A DNA stretch of 18,086 nucleotides from DATLZU01 sp035573855 (GTDB lineage Bacteria > Nitrospirota > Nitrospiria > Nitrospirales > Nitrospiraceae). Made by a program: the position numbers and the translations under genes. The notes below the pieces were generated by a model. The model ran no database searches and was not told the origin of the DNA. It saw only the letters and a list, made by a program, of their open reading frames with translations. Position 1 is the stretch's first letter. The number at the start of each line of letters is the position of its first letter. Shown piece by piece: positions 1 to 6,299 of the stretch. The stretch is taken from NCBI GenBank assembly GCA_035573855.1, contig DATLZU010000023.1, positions 1 to 18,086 of the forward strand, given 5' to 3'.

Positions 1-324
1 TTCTACATGCTGGAGGCCAAGCCCCAGCATCTCATTGGCGATCGCGCCTATGACAGCGATGGGCTCGATGACGACCTCAAGCAGGACGGCGTTAACATGA
101 TTGCCCCGCACCGCTCCACGCGCAAACTCAAGACTCAAGACTCAAGACTCAAGACTCAAGACGGCCGCCACCTGCGGCGCTACCAACGTCGCTGGCTCGT
201 CGAGCGATTCTTTGCCTGGTTGCAGTGGAAGCGACGGCTCCTGGTTCGTTGGGAATATTACGCCACCAACTTCCTGGGTTTTGTGCAGCTCGCATCGATT
301 ACCATGCTGCTGAAACAATTTTGA
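1..324 (+). pseudogene. IS5-type transposase, C-terminal part (5' end outside window)
   Basis: This is the C-terminal catalytic half of a DDE transposase of the IS5 superfamily; the reading frame is already open at base 1, so the N-terminus lies outside the window. The segment GDRAYDSD carries the second catalytic aspartate. The segment RRYQRRWLVERFFAWLQ carries the catalytic glutamate in the usual Y-R-E context of this family. The frame ends at a TGA at 322-324. A five-copy heptanucleotide repeat lies inside the frame and adds a second copy of the peptide LKTQD just before the catalytic helix. The element has landed in the TPR-like gene that follows. The right end of the element probably lies just after the stop, near 337, where a CTAG occurs; the left end is not visible, so the terminal repeat cannot be confirmed. 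Whether the full transposase is intact cannot be judged from here. Confidence 0.82.
126..162 (+). repeat. Heptanucleotide tandem repeat (ACTCAAG x5)
   Basis: Five perfect copies of ACTCAAG run head to tail from 126 to 160, followed by a partial AC. The array lies inside the transposase frame and encodes two copies of LKTQD separated by SR. Three units make 21 bases, that is seven codons, so expansion by three units keeps the frame. Any other change would shift the frame ahead of the catalytic glutamate. Slipped-strand mispairing is the likely origin. Confidence 0.95.
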
Positions 325-663
325 GATAGGTTCTAGAAATAGAAATGAACGTAATGCAGCTTGGCAGTACAGTGAAGCCTTCTTGGCGGCATATGAAGGA
401 AAGCTTGAGGAGGCCCACAAGATATACCGGAGAGCCTTTCGAGGAAGTGTCTTAGAGGAGACGCCACTTGATGTAGAAGTATTTATAAGTGACGTATTGG
501 AATCGGAACCAGACAAAATCCAACTGTGGTATTGTCTAGGCATGATCAATTATTTCTAGGAGAAAGACTGCGCTTCCGCGCGTAGGGATTTTTCGCGATT
601 TATTGAAGAGGCCTCTAGACAAGACAAGTTCTCTGTTTCCGTGCAATATGCTAGACGGTATTT

Positions 664-673
664 GCAGGAGATT
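664..673 (+). repeat. Target-site duplication, left copy
   Basis: GCAGGAGATT abuts the left inverted-repeat tip of the 172-bp element. An identical copy abuts the right tip at 846-855. In the interrupted gene it encodes part of LQEI. Confidence 0.88.
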
Positions 674-845
674 CAGTAGTGTCCGGCAGAATCGAAAAAC
701 GTCATCTATGTAGTCGCAACACGTTGATTTGCAAAGAGGCCGATTTTCGATTCGCGTTCAAATCGGAGACACCTTGACATCTACGACAATCAGCGCGGCC
801 ATTGGCTTCCCGTGGCACGCACTCATTTTCTACCGGACGCTACTG
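674..845. mobile_element. 172-bp MITE-like element with 18-bp TIRs
   Basis: The ends are inverted repeats: the left end (674-691) begins CAGTAGTGTCCGG, and the right end (828-845) is its reverse complement with 16 of 18 positions matching (mismatches at TIR positions 7 and 14). Directly outside lie two perfect copies of GCAGGAGATT, at 664-673 and 846-855. A 10-bp duplication abutting both TIR tips is the footprint of a transposition event. The interior of about 136 bp is too short for a transposase and shows no obvious gene. The element interrupts the 3' end of the TPR-like pseudogene. It is therefore non-autonomous and must have been moved by a transposase encoded elsewhere. A 10-bp duplication would suit an IS4- or ISAs1-type parent, but I cannot assign the family. 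Confidence 0.88.
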
Positions 846-855
846 GCAGGAGATT
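846..855 (+). repeat. Target-site duplication, right copy
   Basis: This is the second perfect copy of GCAGGAGATT, directly after the right inverted-repeat tip at 845. The bases after it (GTT GAA AAA ACT TAG) continue the interrupted reading frame to a stop. Confidence 0.88.
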
Positions 856-925
856 GTTGAAAAAACTTAGCGGGCATTAAAACGAAACACGTGGATCGAG
901 GTGGCAGGATCTAACCGTCTCCCAC

Positions 926-941
926 CGCGAATTTTTTCGCG
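926..941. repeat. Short perfect hairpin, 6-bp arms
   Basis: CGCGAA (926-931) and TTCGCG (936-941) flank a TTTT loop. It lies about 87 bases beyond the stop of the leftward secreted-protein gene, so it could lie in that transcript's 3' region. No T-tract follows the stem on either strand, so I do not call it a terminator. Apart from this hairpin, the stretch from 870 to 1027 holds no gene that I can recognise. Confidence 0.4.
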
Positions 942-1027
942 TGAGATGTTCACCCAGACTGTTCGACCCACCTGCGGCGCTCGATGGGCTTCACGAACGG
1001 CGCTTCACAATCCCGCGAGCGCAAGCA

Positions 1028-1528
1028 TTACCAGCGGCGGCCCCAGTAGCCGCGATGCCCGAACAACCGCGGCCCCCAGTAGAAGTTGAAGCTGGGGCCA
1101 TAAAAGTACGGTGGGCCGTAGATCCAGGGATGGCCGAGATAGAGTGAGAACCCGACCGGGGGATAGCCAAATGCATACGGATATGGATAAGGGTAGGGGA
1201 TGATCGGCGTGACGGCCACAGGAGGAGCCGCGGCTTGGCGCTGCAGCGTGGCGGCTGCCGCGGATTGACGGTCGGCCTGTTCTTTCAGTTGGGCGACCGC
1301 GTCTTGCTGGGCCTTCAGTTGGCCTTCCAGCTTTGCAATCTTCTCGCGCTGGATTTCGATGAAGGTTCGGACACAGCGCGCCTGCGCCTCTCCCATGTAC
1401 CCCGAACATTCCCAGGGCACTTCCGCGTCGGTCGCCCCTGCTGGGAATGCGGAGAGGAGAACCCCTGCCCCCACTCCCCACGCAATCAGGACGGTCCACC
1501 GCCATCGCCCGTTCTGAGAGGATTCCAT
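1028..1528 (-). CDS. Secreted coiled-coil protein with Pro/Tyr-rich tail
   Basis: I do not recognise the family. The 166-residue product has an N-terminal signal peptide: basic stretch NGRWRW, hydrophobic core at about residues 12-28, likely cleavage near AGA-TDA around 32. The mature part opens with a short segment carrying two cysteines (C41 and C52) that could form a disulfide. A predicted coiled coil follows at about residues 57-90 (KIAKLEGQLKAQQDAVAQLK). The tail from about 108 on is rich in Pro, Tyr, Gly, Phe and Trp, starting PYPYPYPY. It is probably periplasmic or surface associated. The start was placed at 1528 because GAGG lies seven bases upstream; in-frame ATGs at 1564 and 1588 would put extra charged residues before the signal peptide. 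Such aromatic low-complexity tails suit envelope binding, but this is a guess. Confidence 0.68.
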   Translation of the reverse strand: MESSQNGRWRWTVLIAWGVGAGVLLSAFPAGATDAEVPWECSGYMGEAQARCVRTFIEIQREKIAKLEGQLKAQQDAVAQLKEQADRQSAAAATLQRQAAAPPVAVTPIIPYPYPYPYAFGYPPVGFSLYLGHPWIYGPPYFYGPSFNFYWGPRLFGHRGYWGRRW

Positions 1529-1656
1529 AAGAGTCCTCGTGCGACGTTCCGTAAGTTCCTCCATCCTCGCCGGCTCACCTATAAACATACCACGCGTTCG
1601 GGTGCTGGAACAGGCCCCTCCATTGAGAGGTGCTAATAGCGAGTAGCTGTCAGCGT

Positions 1657-1699
1657 AACCTCTCCTTTGTAAGGAGGGGCAAGGGGAGGGAGAGGGGGG
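1657..1699. repeat. REP-like GC-rich inverted repeat
   Basis: The inner stem is CTCCTT (1662-1667) and AAGGAG (1671-1676) around a TGT loop. An overlapping pair, CCTCTCC (1659-1665) and GGAGAGG (1689-1695), can form an alternative longer stem. The right flank is a run of GGGGAGG-type purine repeats. From memory, very similar CTCCTT-AAGGAGGGGCAAGGGGAGG segments occur as dispersed intergenic repeats in several unrelated GC-rich genomes; that recollection is not verified here. It lies in the gap between two leftward genes (1529-1819), where I see no coding sequence. Confidence 0.6.
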
Positions 1700-1819
1700 A
1701 CCGGTTCTGCCAAGAGTGCGACGGGATGACGGCCGAAGGTTTGTGTCGGAAAGAACGGACGTGGCGACGGTCTGTGATGGACAGTTTGAGACGATGTCGA
1801 TCGCAGGTATCGGCTATCT

Positions 1820-2005
1820 CTATGACAGGACGCCTTCGAACTCTGCCTCTTCCACGATATTTCGGCCCTGCGTGTGCGCAAGAATGCCGTAGTAGATCGC
1901 CTGGGCGCTCTCTGACCATGTTGAGTCGATCGGCAAGCCTCGAAAGGCGGCTTCGGCGGCTTTCTTTTCATCAAAGCTGAGCGTGCGGTTCCGATTCGGC
2001 GTCAT
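1820..2005 (-). CDS. Conserved small protein, 61 aa, function unknown
   Basis: This is a small acidic protein with a well-formed body: it opens MTPNRNRTLSFDEKKAAEAA and continues FRGLPIDSTWSESAQAIYYG. The FDEKKAAEAAFRGLP...W core resembles small hypothetical proteins I have seen in environmental genomes, but I cannot name a family. There is no signal peptide or membrane segment, so it is probably cytosolic; helical structure is likely around residues 10-20 and 30-45. The start at 2005 is preferred over an ATG eight codons upstream, because GAGGA lies about nine bases before it and the extra residues are not protein-like. It reads leftward, away from dinB. It ends with TAG. Confidence 0.62.
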   Translation of the reverse strand: MTPNRNRTLSFDEKKAAEAAFRGLPIDSTWSESAQAIYYGILAHTQGRNIVEEAEFEGVLS

Positions 2006-2099
2006 GTGTCCTGTTCCTCTCGATCCCATCTGCGATGTTTGCCCTGACTCATCCTATCCGATAAGCAACTCCTTTGCCACTGTGAGATCGAATTCTGAA

Positions 2100-2115
2100 G
2101 GGAGAGTGCTCTCCC
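2100..2115. repeat. 16-bp near-perfect palindrome upstream of dinB
   Basis: GGGAGAG and CTCTCCC are separated by TG, giving a 16-bp interrupted palindrome about 180 bases before dinB. It could be an operator or an RNA hairpin. No T-run follows, and it does not match a LexA box that I know. The rest of the 2006-2294 gap shows no gene. Confidence 0.5.
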
Positions 2116-2294
2116 TGAACCATCAAGCAGTTGTGATCCGGTGTGGTCTCGAGGAGACGGGGAACAGGCAAACATGCCACAGGCGGCCGACTGCGAAATG
2201 GCAAAACGCTACAGGCTGTTGACGGATAGGGGGGCTGGCGAAGGTAGCTGGGGCAAGACTCTGGATGGTACGCTGAGGCAGCGGCGGGGCGACC

Positions 2295-3407
2295 ATGCCG
2301 AGAATCGTAGCCCATCTGGATATGGATGCGTTCTTTGCAGCGATTGAAGAGCGGGACAATCCCGTTCTGCGCGGCCTGCCGCTCGTCGTCGGGGCCGATC
2401 CGAAGCAGGGCCAAGGGCGCGGGGTGGTCTCGACGGCGAACTACAAAGCCCGCGAGTATGGGATCCATTCTGCGCTGCCGATCTCCCGCGCCTGGCGATT
2501 GTCCGAAGCGGCCAGGAAGCGGGGACTGCCGGCGGTCGCGTTTCTGCGGGTCGATATGCAGAAATACGCGCGGGTGTCGCATCGAATTATGGAGATCGTC
2601 CGACGGTTCGCGCCACACATCGAACAAGCCAGCATCGATGAAGCCTATCTGGATCTGAGTTTCACGGGCTCATACGAGCAGGCCGAAGCCCTGTGCCACC
2701 GGATTAAGGAAGCCGTTCGCACTGAGGAGGGGCTGACTGCCTCGATCGGGATTGGGCCGAACAAACTGATCGCCAAAATCGCCTCCGGCGTCATGAAACC
2801 GGATGGGCTCACCGTTGTCAGAGAGGACGAGGCGGAAGAATTTCTGGCCCCGTTGCCGGTCCGCGCGATTCCTGGCATCGGTCCGAAGACGGAAGAGTGG
2901 CTGGCCAAACGGGACATCAGGCTGGTGAAGGATCTTAGGCGCTATCCGCTGGAAGAACTCCGTGAGATGTTCGGCAAGCGGGGGATTGACCTCTACGAGA
3001 AGGCTCGTGGACTGGACGAGTCGCCGATCGAGGAGTGTTATGAACCGAAGTCGATCGGGGAGCAGGAGACGTTCGAGCGGGATACTCTGGACCCCAAGAT
3101 CCTAGGCGACCGGCTCAAGGCGATGTGCCAAAATGTGGCAGCCCGTCTGGCGGAGGAAGGACACGTGCGTTATCGGACCGTCGTCCTCACCGTGCGGTTT
3201 GCCGATTTCGAAACGGTGTCGCGTTCCCATACCCTGCGGGCGCCGACCGACTCTGCGAAGGTTCTCGAGCTGGAAGCTTTGAAACTGCTCCTGCCGTTCC
3301 TGGATACGCGCGAGAACCCCAAAAATAAACTCATCCGACTCCTCGGGGTTCGAGTGGAGAAATTGGACCGGTCCTCCGGCGGGGAAAGCGTCAGGACGTT
3401 GTTGTGA
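2295..3407 (+). CDS. dinB: DNA polymerase IV (Y-family translesion polymerase)
   Basis: This is an error-prone Y-family polymerase that inserts nucleotides opposite damaged bases and extends distorted primer ends; it acts in the cytosol on stalled replication forks. The 370-residue length is typical of DinB. The N-terminal motif HLDMDAFFAAIE holds the metal-binding D9, and F13/F14 sit at the steric-gate position. SIDEAYLD at 113-120 supplies D115 and E116. ASIGIGPNKLIAKIASG is the classic palm motif. LPVRAIPGIGPKTEEWL near 190-210 is the helix-hairpin-helix thumb. The little-finger domain occupies about 240-350. The C-terminus ends SVRTLL and has no clear QLxLF-type beta-clamp motif, although divergent versions exist. 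The ribosome binding site is weak (GGGGCGACC). I found no convincing LexA box upstream, so SOS control is not shown. Confidence 0.95.
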   Translation: MPRIVAHLDMDAFFAAIEERDNPVLRGLPLVVGADPKQGQGRGVVSTANYKAREYGIHSALPISRAWRLSEAARKRGLPAVAFLRVDMQKYARVSHRIMEIVRRFAPHIEQASIDEAYLDLSFTGSYEQAEALCHRIKEAVRTEEGLTASIGIGPNKLIAKIASGVMKPDGLTVVREDEAEEFLAPLPVRAIPGIGPKTEEWLAKRDIRLVKDLRRYPLEELREMFGKRGIDLYEKARGLDESPIEECYEPKSIGEQETFERDTLDPKILGDRLKAMCQNVAARLAEEGHVRYRTVVLTVRFADFETVSRSHTLRAPTDSAKVLELEALKLLLPFLDTRENPKNKLIRLLGVRVEKLDRSSGGESVRTLL

Positions 3408-3534
3408 CCCGGTGGCGCGCGTTCAGCCGGCCAATACTGGTATAGGAGGGGGCTGCACCGTCGAGTCTCCGGATTGGTCGGATGGAGCAAACGCCTGCGG
3501 CTCTGAGGAAAAGAACAAACGAGGCATGTGCCAA

Positions 3535-3972
3535 ATGGCGAAGGCGAATTTTGAGTTTTCCGCAGGCGGCGTCGTGATGAAGGGCGACACCGTACTCCTC
3601 ATCCGCGTGCGAAGTCTTAAGGGCTGGGAGGTGTGGACGTTTCCTAAGGGCCGGCTTAACAAGGGCGAACGGAGCTCTGAAGCAGCGTTGCGCGAAGTGG
3701 AAGAGGAGACGGGTTGGCGCTGTCGGATCGAACGCGAACTGCCTCGGTCCGTATATTGGTTCCAGCAGGATGGGCGGCGCATCCACAAGACCGTTCGGTG
3801 GTTCAAGATGGCGCCGATCGAACGCGTCGGGGAGCCGGATCGTGAAGTCGAAGAAGCGGTCTGGCTGCCGATCGCCGAAGCCGCCTCGCGTCTGACTTAT
3901 GAGTCCGAGCGGCGCCTGCTCGCGCAGGCTCTTACGGCGGACGCGGCACCGGAGAATGAACAATCGAGTTAA
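3535..3972 (+). CDS. NUDIX hydrolase (MutT-like)
   Basis: NUDIX enzymes cleave nucleoside diphosphates linked to another group (oxidised dNTPs, dinucleoside polyphosphates, ADP-ribose and others), using divalent metal. The complete Nudix box is present: G39, E45, R53-E54, E57-E58 and G60 in GRLNKGERSSEAALREVEEE followed by TGW, with spacing exactly as in the consensus. The domain begins FEFSAGGVVMKG and ends near LPIAEAASRL, so the protein is essentially one Nudix fold of 145 residues. The substrate cannot be read from sequence. The frame stays open upstream to 3412, but those residues are not protein-like. I therefore start at 3535 with GAGG at 3521-3524; ATG 3526 is a near alternative. It follows dinB on the same strand after 127 bases, and a link to nucleotide-pool cleaning is plausible but unproven. 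Confidence 0.9.
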   Translation: MAKANFEFSAGGVVMKGDTVLLIRVRSLKGWEVWTFPKGRLNKGERSSEAALREVEEETGWRCRIERELPRSVYWFQQDGRRIHKTVRWFKMAPIERVGEPDREVEEAVWLPIAEAASRLTYESERRLLAQALTADAAPENEQSS

Positions 3973-4173
3973 CCAGTTCATTCGGTTTTCCTTCCTCACA
4001 AGTCTTTGAAAGATGACGCGCAACTTCAGACCGCTGAACAAGCCGCAAGACTCCCCCAATGACAAAACAAGGGGCTTGCAGCAAGCGCGGTCAGTCCATG
4101 GTTGTCATGTGTGACGAAACCTGACGGCCCTCGGCCCGGTCCCTTTCCGACGCGGGCGTCCCACTCCAGGACT

Positions 4174-4208
4174 GCGACCGGTCATGGCGGAATCGCCACG
4201 CCGGTCGC
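4174..4208. repeat. Strong two-part stem-loop
   Basis: The outer arms GCGACCGG (4174-4181) and CCGGTCGC (4201-4208) pair perfectly over 8 bp. The inner arms TGGCG (4185-4189) and CGCCA (4194-4198) pair over 5 bp around a GAAT loop, with a small internal loop (TCA against CG). That gives 13 mostly G-C pairs in 35 bases. No T-tract follows on either strand, so a classic terminator is unlikely. Confidence 0.8.
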
Positions 4209-4213
4209 GCGCC

Positions 4214-4242
4214 CCCGCGATTCTTCCGTTGTGCCCGCGATT
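4214..4242 (+). repeat. Direct repeat CCCGCGATT, 20-bp period
   Basis: The nonamer CCCGCGATT occurs at 4214-4222 and again at 4234-4242, start to start exactly 20 bases, near two helical turns. Tandem sites on one DNA face are typical of activator or repressor binding, but no regulator is identified. It sits just left of the palindrome at 4245-4268. Confidence 0.55.
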
Positions 4243-4244
4243 GT

Positions 4245-4268
4245 CGTATCACGGGAAAATGTGATACG
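4245..4268. promoter_or_regulatory. Palindrome CGTATCAC-N8-GTGATACG, putative operator
   Basis: Perfect 8-bp arms (4245-4252 and 4261-4268) flank an A-rich 8-base centre, GGGAAAAT. The 24-bp dyad lies 113 bases before the FKBP start. It is suited to a dimeric helix-turn-helix regulator; it could equally act as an RNA hairpin. The half-sites are oriented opposite to the CRP/FNR TGTGA-N6-TCACA arrangement, so those regulators are not indicated. Confidence 0.5.
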
Positions 4269-4381
4269 CTGCTCACAACGTCAACGAATAGTCTGGAACC
4301 GATCGCCTGCCTGGTGCAACCATCCTGCGACCCTTTCCAGCCTATTTAGGGGTTTCACCCTCTTTCTGGGAGGTTTAGCCT

Positions 4382-4939
4382 ATGAACATATACAGGCTTA
4401 CGGGGGGAGGCTTGTTCGCGTTTGTGATGGCCATGTCTGTCAACGTCGCCTGCGCGCAGGCACAGAAAGGAGCGTCGAAGATGACGGTTTCAGAGGGCAA
4501 ACTGGTGTCGTTGGAGTACACGCTCCGGCTAGACGACAAGACAGTCATCGAGAGCAACGTGGGCGGCGATCCCTTGAGGTATACCCAAGGCGCGCACGAG
4601 CTGATCGTCGGATTGGAGAAAGCGCTGGAGGGCATGGCGGTGGGCGACAAGAAGACGGTCACCGTTCCTCCGGCGGATGGCTATGGGGCCGTCGATCCCA
4701 AGGCCTTTCAGGAAGTGAGCAAGAAACTGATTCCGCCGGACGCGTTGAGGGTCGGGGCACAGCTCCAGGGCCGGGGGCCTGATGGTCGGGTGCTCTATCC
4801 ACGGGTAGCGGAAGTCAAGGATGAGACGGTCGTGCTGGATTTCAATCATCCGCTTGCCGGCAAGACGCTTGTCTTTGACGTGAAGGTGCTGGACATCAAG
4901 GACGGCGCCGTTCCGTCCAATCCGAAGCGTCCGCATTGA
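4382..4939 (+). CDS. Exported SlyD-like FKBP-type peptidyl-prolyl isomerase
   Basis: FKBP isomerases speed cis-trans isomerisation of prolyl bonds and help proteins fold. The body matches the SlyD branch. The FKBP half-domain starts at about residue 36 (VSEGKLVSLEYTLRLDDKTV), with YTQGAHELIVGLEKALEGMA and VPPADGYGAVDP. A substrate-binding insert-in-flap domain covers about residues 105-155, and the final FKBP strand is KTLVFDVKVLDIKDG. Residues 1-27 form a signal peptide with likely cleavage near ACAQA-QK; C24 in NVAC could instead be a weak lipobox. It should therefore work in the periplasm, unlike cytosolic SlyD. The His/Cys-rich metal-binding tail of E. coli SlyD is absent and the protein ends NPKRPH. 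The start has GGGAGG about nine bases upstream. The gene stands alone and converges with pncB. Confidence 0.88.
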   Translation: MNIYRLTGGGLFAFVMAMSVNVACAQAQKGASKMTVSEGKLVSLEYTLRLDDKTVIESNVGGDPLRYTQGAHELIVGLEKALEGMAVGDKKTVTVPPADGYGAVDPKAFQEVSKKLIPPDALRVGAQLQGRGPDGRVLYPRVAEVKDETVVLDFNHPLAGKTLVFDVKVLDIKDGAVPSNPKRPH

Positions 4940-4964
4940 TCAGCCGAGCTAGTCGCTGCCGAAA

Positions 4965-6299
4965 TTAGCCCCGCTCGTCGACGGACTTAGCGAGGTCGCG
5001 GAGCGCTTGGGCGATGTGGACTGGATAGGGCGGAGCGGGGTCCAGGCGCCGCAGGAAATCGGGCAGGCGGGCGAGCTGGGAAGCGGCATGCGCTCGCGAG
5101 TCGGCGAGGGAGGGAAGCAGCGCAAGACGCCGGCCGGCCTGCAGGACGGGCTGGAGCAGCGCATCGCCTGCCTGCGCGTCATCCTCTACTGTGACGATGT
5201 CTTCGGCGAACCGGCCATTCGCCTCATAGTGGCGATACACCTGTTTCCGGCCCGGCCACGTGGCTTTCCCCTCCGATCGTTTCCGGCAGGCTCGCCCGGC
5301 GTATTCCTGCAGCTTGTACGCGCAGTCAAGCGACGGGGCGTCGGCCGATGTGGTCATGGCCGTGCCCACTGCGAAACTGTCGATGGGGGCGCCGCTTGCC
5401 ACTAAGGCCTGCACCCGGTACTCATCCAGATTACCGCTCGCGAGAATCTGCACGTGTGGCAGTCCGCCGTCGTCCAGAATGCGTCGGACCTTTCGGGCGT
5501 GATCGGCCAGATCGCCGCTGTCCAGTCGCACGCCTTTGACAAGAATGCCTTTCTCCTTCAGCCGGGGCGCAAGCGCCACCACCTTGCGGGCAGCCGCCTC
5601 CGTGTCGTAGGTGTCGAGCAGCAGCACAACGTTGTCGGGCTGGGTGTAGGCGAAGTGCTCGAACGCGCTGGTCTCGTCTTCGTGCGCCTGCACGAACGCG
5701 TGAGCCATCGTGCCGTAGACCGGAATCCCGAATTTCACACCGGCGAGCACCGTCGCCGTGCCGGTGAAGCCCACCAGGTGGCTGGCCCGGGCCGCGAGCA
5801 ATCCCGCCTCGGCGCCGTGAGCGCGCCGCAACCCGAAGTCGATCAGCGGCTTGCCGCCAGAGACCAGCACCGATCTCGCCGCCTTGGACGCGATCATGGT
5901 CTGAAAGTTGAGGAGGTTCATGACCCGGGTTTCGACGAACTGGGCCTGCGGGAGCGGGGCGGTCACGCGGAGGATCGGCTCGTTCGGGAAAAAGATCGTG
6001 CCCTCCGGCATGGCGTGCACGTCGCCAGTAAACTGCAGGCGTTCGAGGTAGTCGATAAACGACCGGCTGAAGCGTCCACAGTGTGCGAGCCACTCCAGAT
6101 CCACCGGACTGAAGCGGAGCGTTTCCAGATAGTCCAGCACCTGCTCCAGGCCAGCCGCGATCAGAAAGTTACGCGGAGGCGGCAGCTTGCGGACGAAGAA
6201 TTCAAAGACCGCCGTCTCTTCCATCCCCTGCTCCAGGTAGGCCTGGAGCATCGTGAGTTGGTAGAGATCGGTGAGGAGCGCGCTCGGGGGTTGATTCAT
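4965..6299 (-). CDS. pncB: Nicotinate phosphoribosyltransferase
   Basis: This enzyme couples nicotinate to PRPP with ATP use, giving nicotinate mononucleotide, the entry step of the Preiss-Handler NAD route (EC 6.3.4.21). The 444 residues open with the family signature LLTDLYQLTMLQAY. Typical motifs follow: FFVRKLPPPRNFLIAAGLE, SKAARSV, DFGLRRAHG (about 154-162), GFTGTA and GTMAHAFVQAHEDE, where H200 is at the position expected for the phosphorylated histidine. VRLDSGDL and ILASGNLDEY come next. The frame is open for 74 more codons upstream, but those overlap pncA out of frame and are not part of the protein. The true ATG at 6299 overlaps the pncA stop as ATGA, implying translational coupling. 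A Cys- and Lys-containing loop near 330-350 is ordinary for the family. Confidence 0.95.
   Translation of the reverse strand: MNQPPSALLTDLYQLTMLQAYLEQGMEETAVFEFFVRKLPPPRNFLIAAGLEQVLDYLETLRFSPVDLEWLAHCGRFSRSFIDYLERLQFTGDVHAMPEGTIFFPNEPILRVTAPLPQAQFVETRVMNLLNFQTMIASKAARSVLVSGGKPLIDFGLRRAHGAEAGLLAARASHLVGFTGTATVLAGVKFGIPVYGTMAHAFVQAHEDETSAFEHFAYTQPDNVVLLLDTYDTEAAARKVVALAPRLKEKGILVKGVRLDSGDLADHARKVRRILDDGGLPHVQILASGNLDEYRVQALVASGAPIDSFAVGTAMTTSADAPSLDCAYKLQEYAGRACRKRSEGKATWPGRKQVYRHYEANGRFAEDIVTVEDDAQAGDALLQPVLQAGRRLALLPSLADSRAHAASQLARLPDFLRRLDPAPPYPVHIAQALRDLAKSVDERG

Larger units (their letters stand above)
325..869 (+). pseudogene. TPR-like protein gene, disrupted by IS, stop codon and MITE
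   Basis: One frame (344-346 is a codon) runs from the IS edge to a TAG at 677-679, interrupted only by an in-frame TAG at 557-559. It reads AAWQYSEAFLAAYEGKLEEA near the start and LWYCLGMINYF before the internal stop. After the stop it reads ARRDFSRFIEEASRQDKF. These are spaced like tetratricopeptide helices (W-LG--Y and A--F patterns). The 5' part is missing, apparently replaced by the IS5-type element. The 3' end is interrupted by the 172-bp inverted-repeat element at 674-845. If that element and one copy of its 10-bp target duplication are removed, the frame continues into VEKT and stops at the TAG at 867-869. Base composition is clearly AT-richer than the rest of the window, suggesting acquired DNA. 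Original function is unknown; TPR proteins usually mediate protein contacts. Confidence 0.72.
3973..4381. other. 409-bp intergenic region with several repeats
   Basis: I find no credible gene here. The stretch holds a strong two-part stem-loop (4174-4208), two direct copies of CCCGCGATT exactly 20 bases apart (4214-4222 and 4234-4242), and an 8-bp palindrome (4245-4268). The last two lie 115-170 bases upstream of the FKBP gene. A weaker GCTTG/CAAGC hairpin lies at 4074-4086. The region probably contains the end of the NUDIX transcript and the promoter and control sites of the FKBP gene; a small RNA is also possible. Confidence 0.6.

Noticed and set aside
126..162. Short repeat array as a CRISPR
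   Set aside because: Units are 7 bases and directly adjacent with no spacers.
926..941. CGCGAA-TTTT-TTCGCG hairpin as a terminator of the leftward secreted-protein gene
   Set aside because: No T-tract follows the stem on either strand, and it lies about 87 bases past the stop.
2100..2294. LexA/SOS box in front of dinB
   Set aside because: I looked for a LexA-type dyad and saw none convincing; the GGGAGAG-TG-CTCTCCC palindrome does not match a known LexA site.
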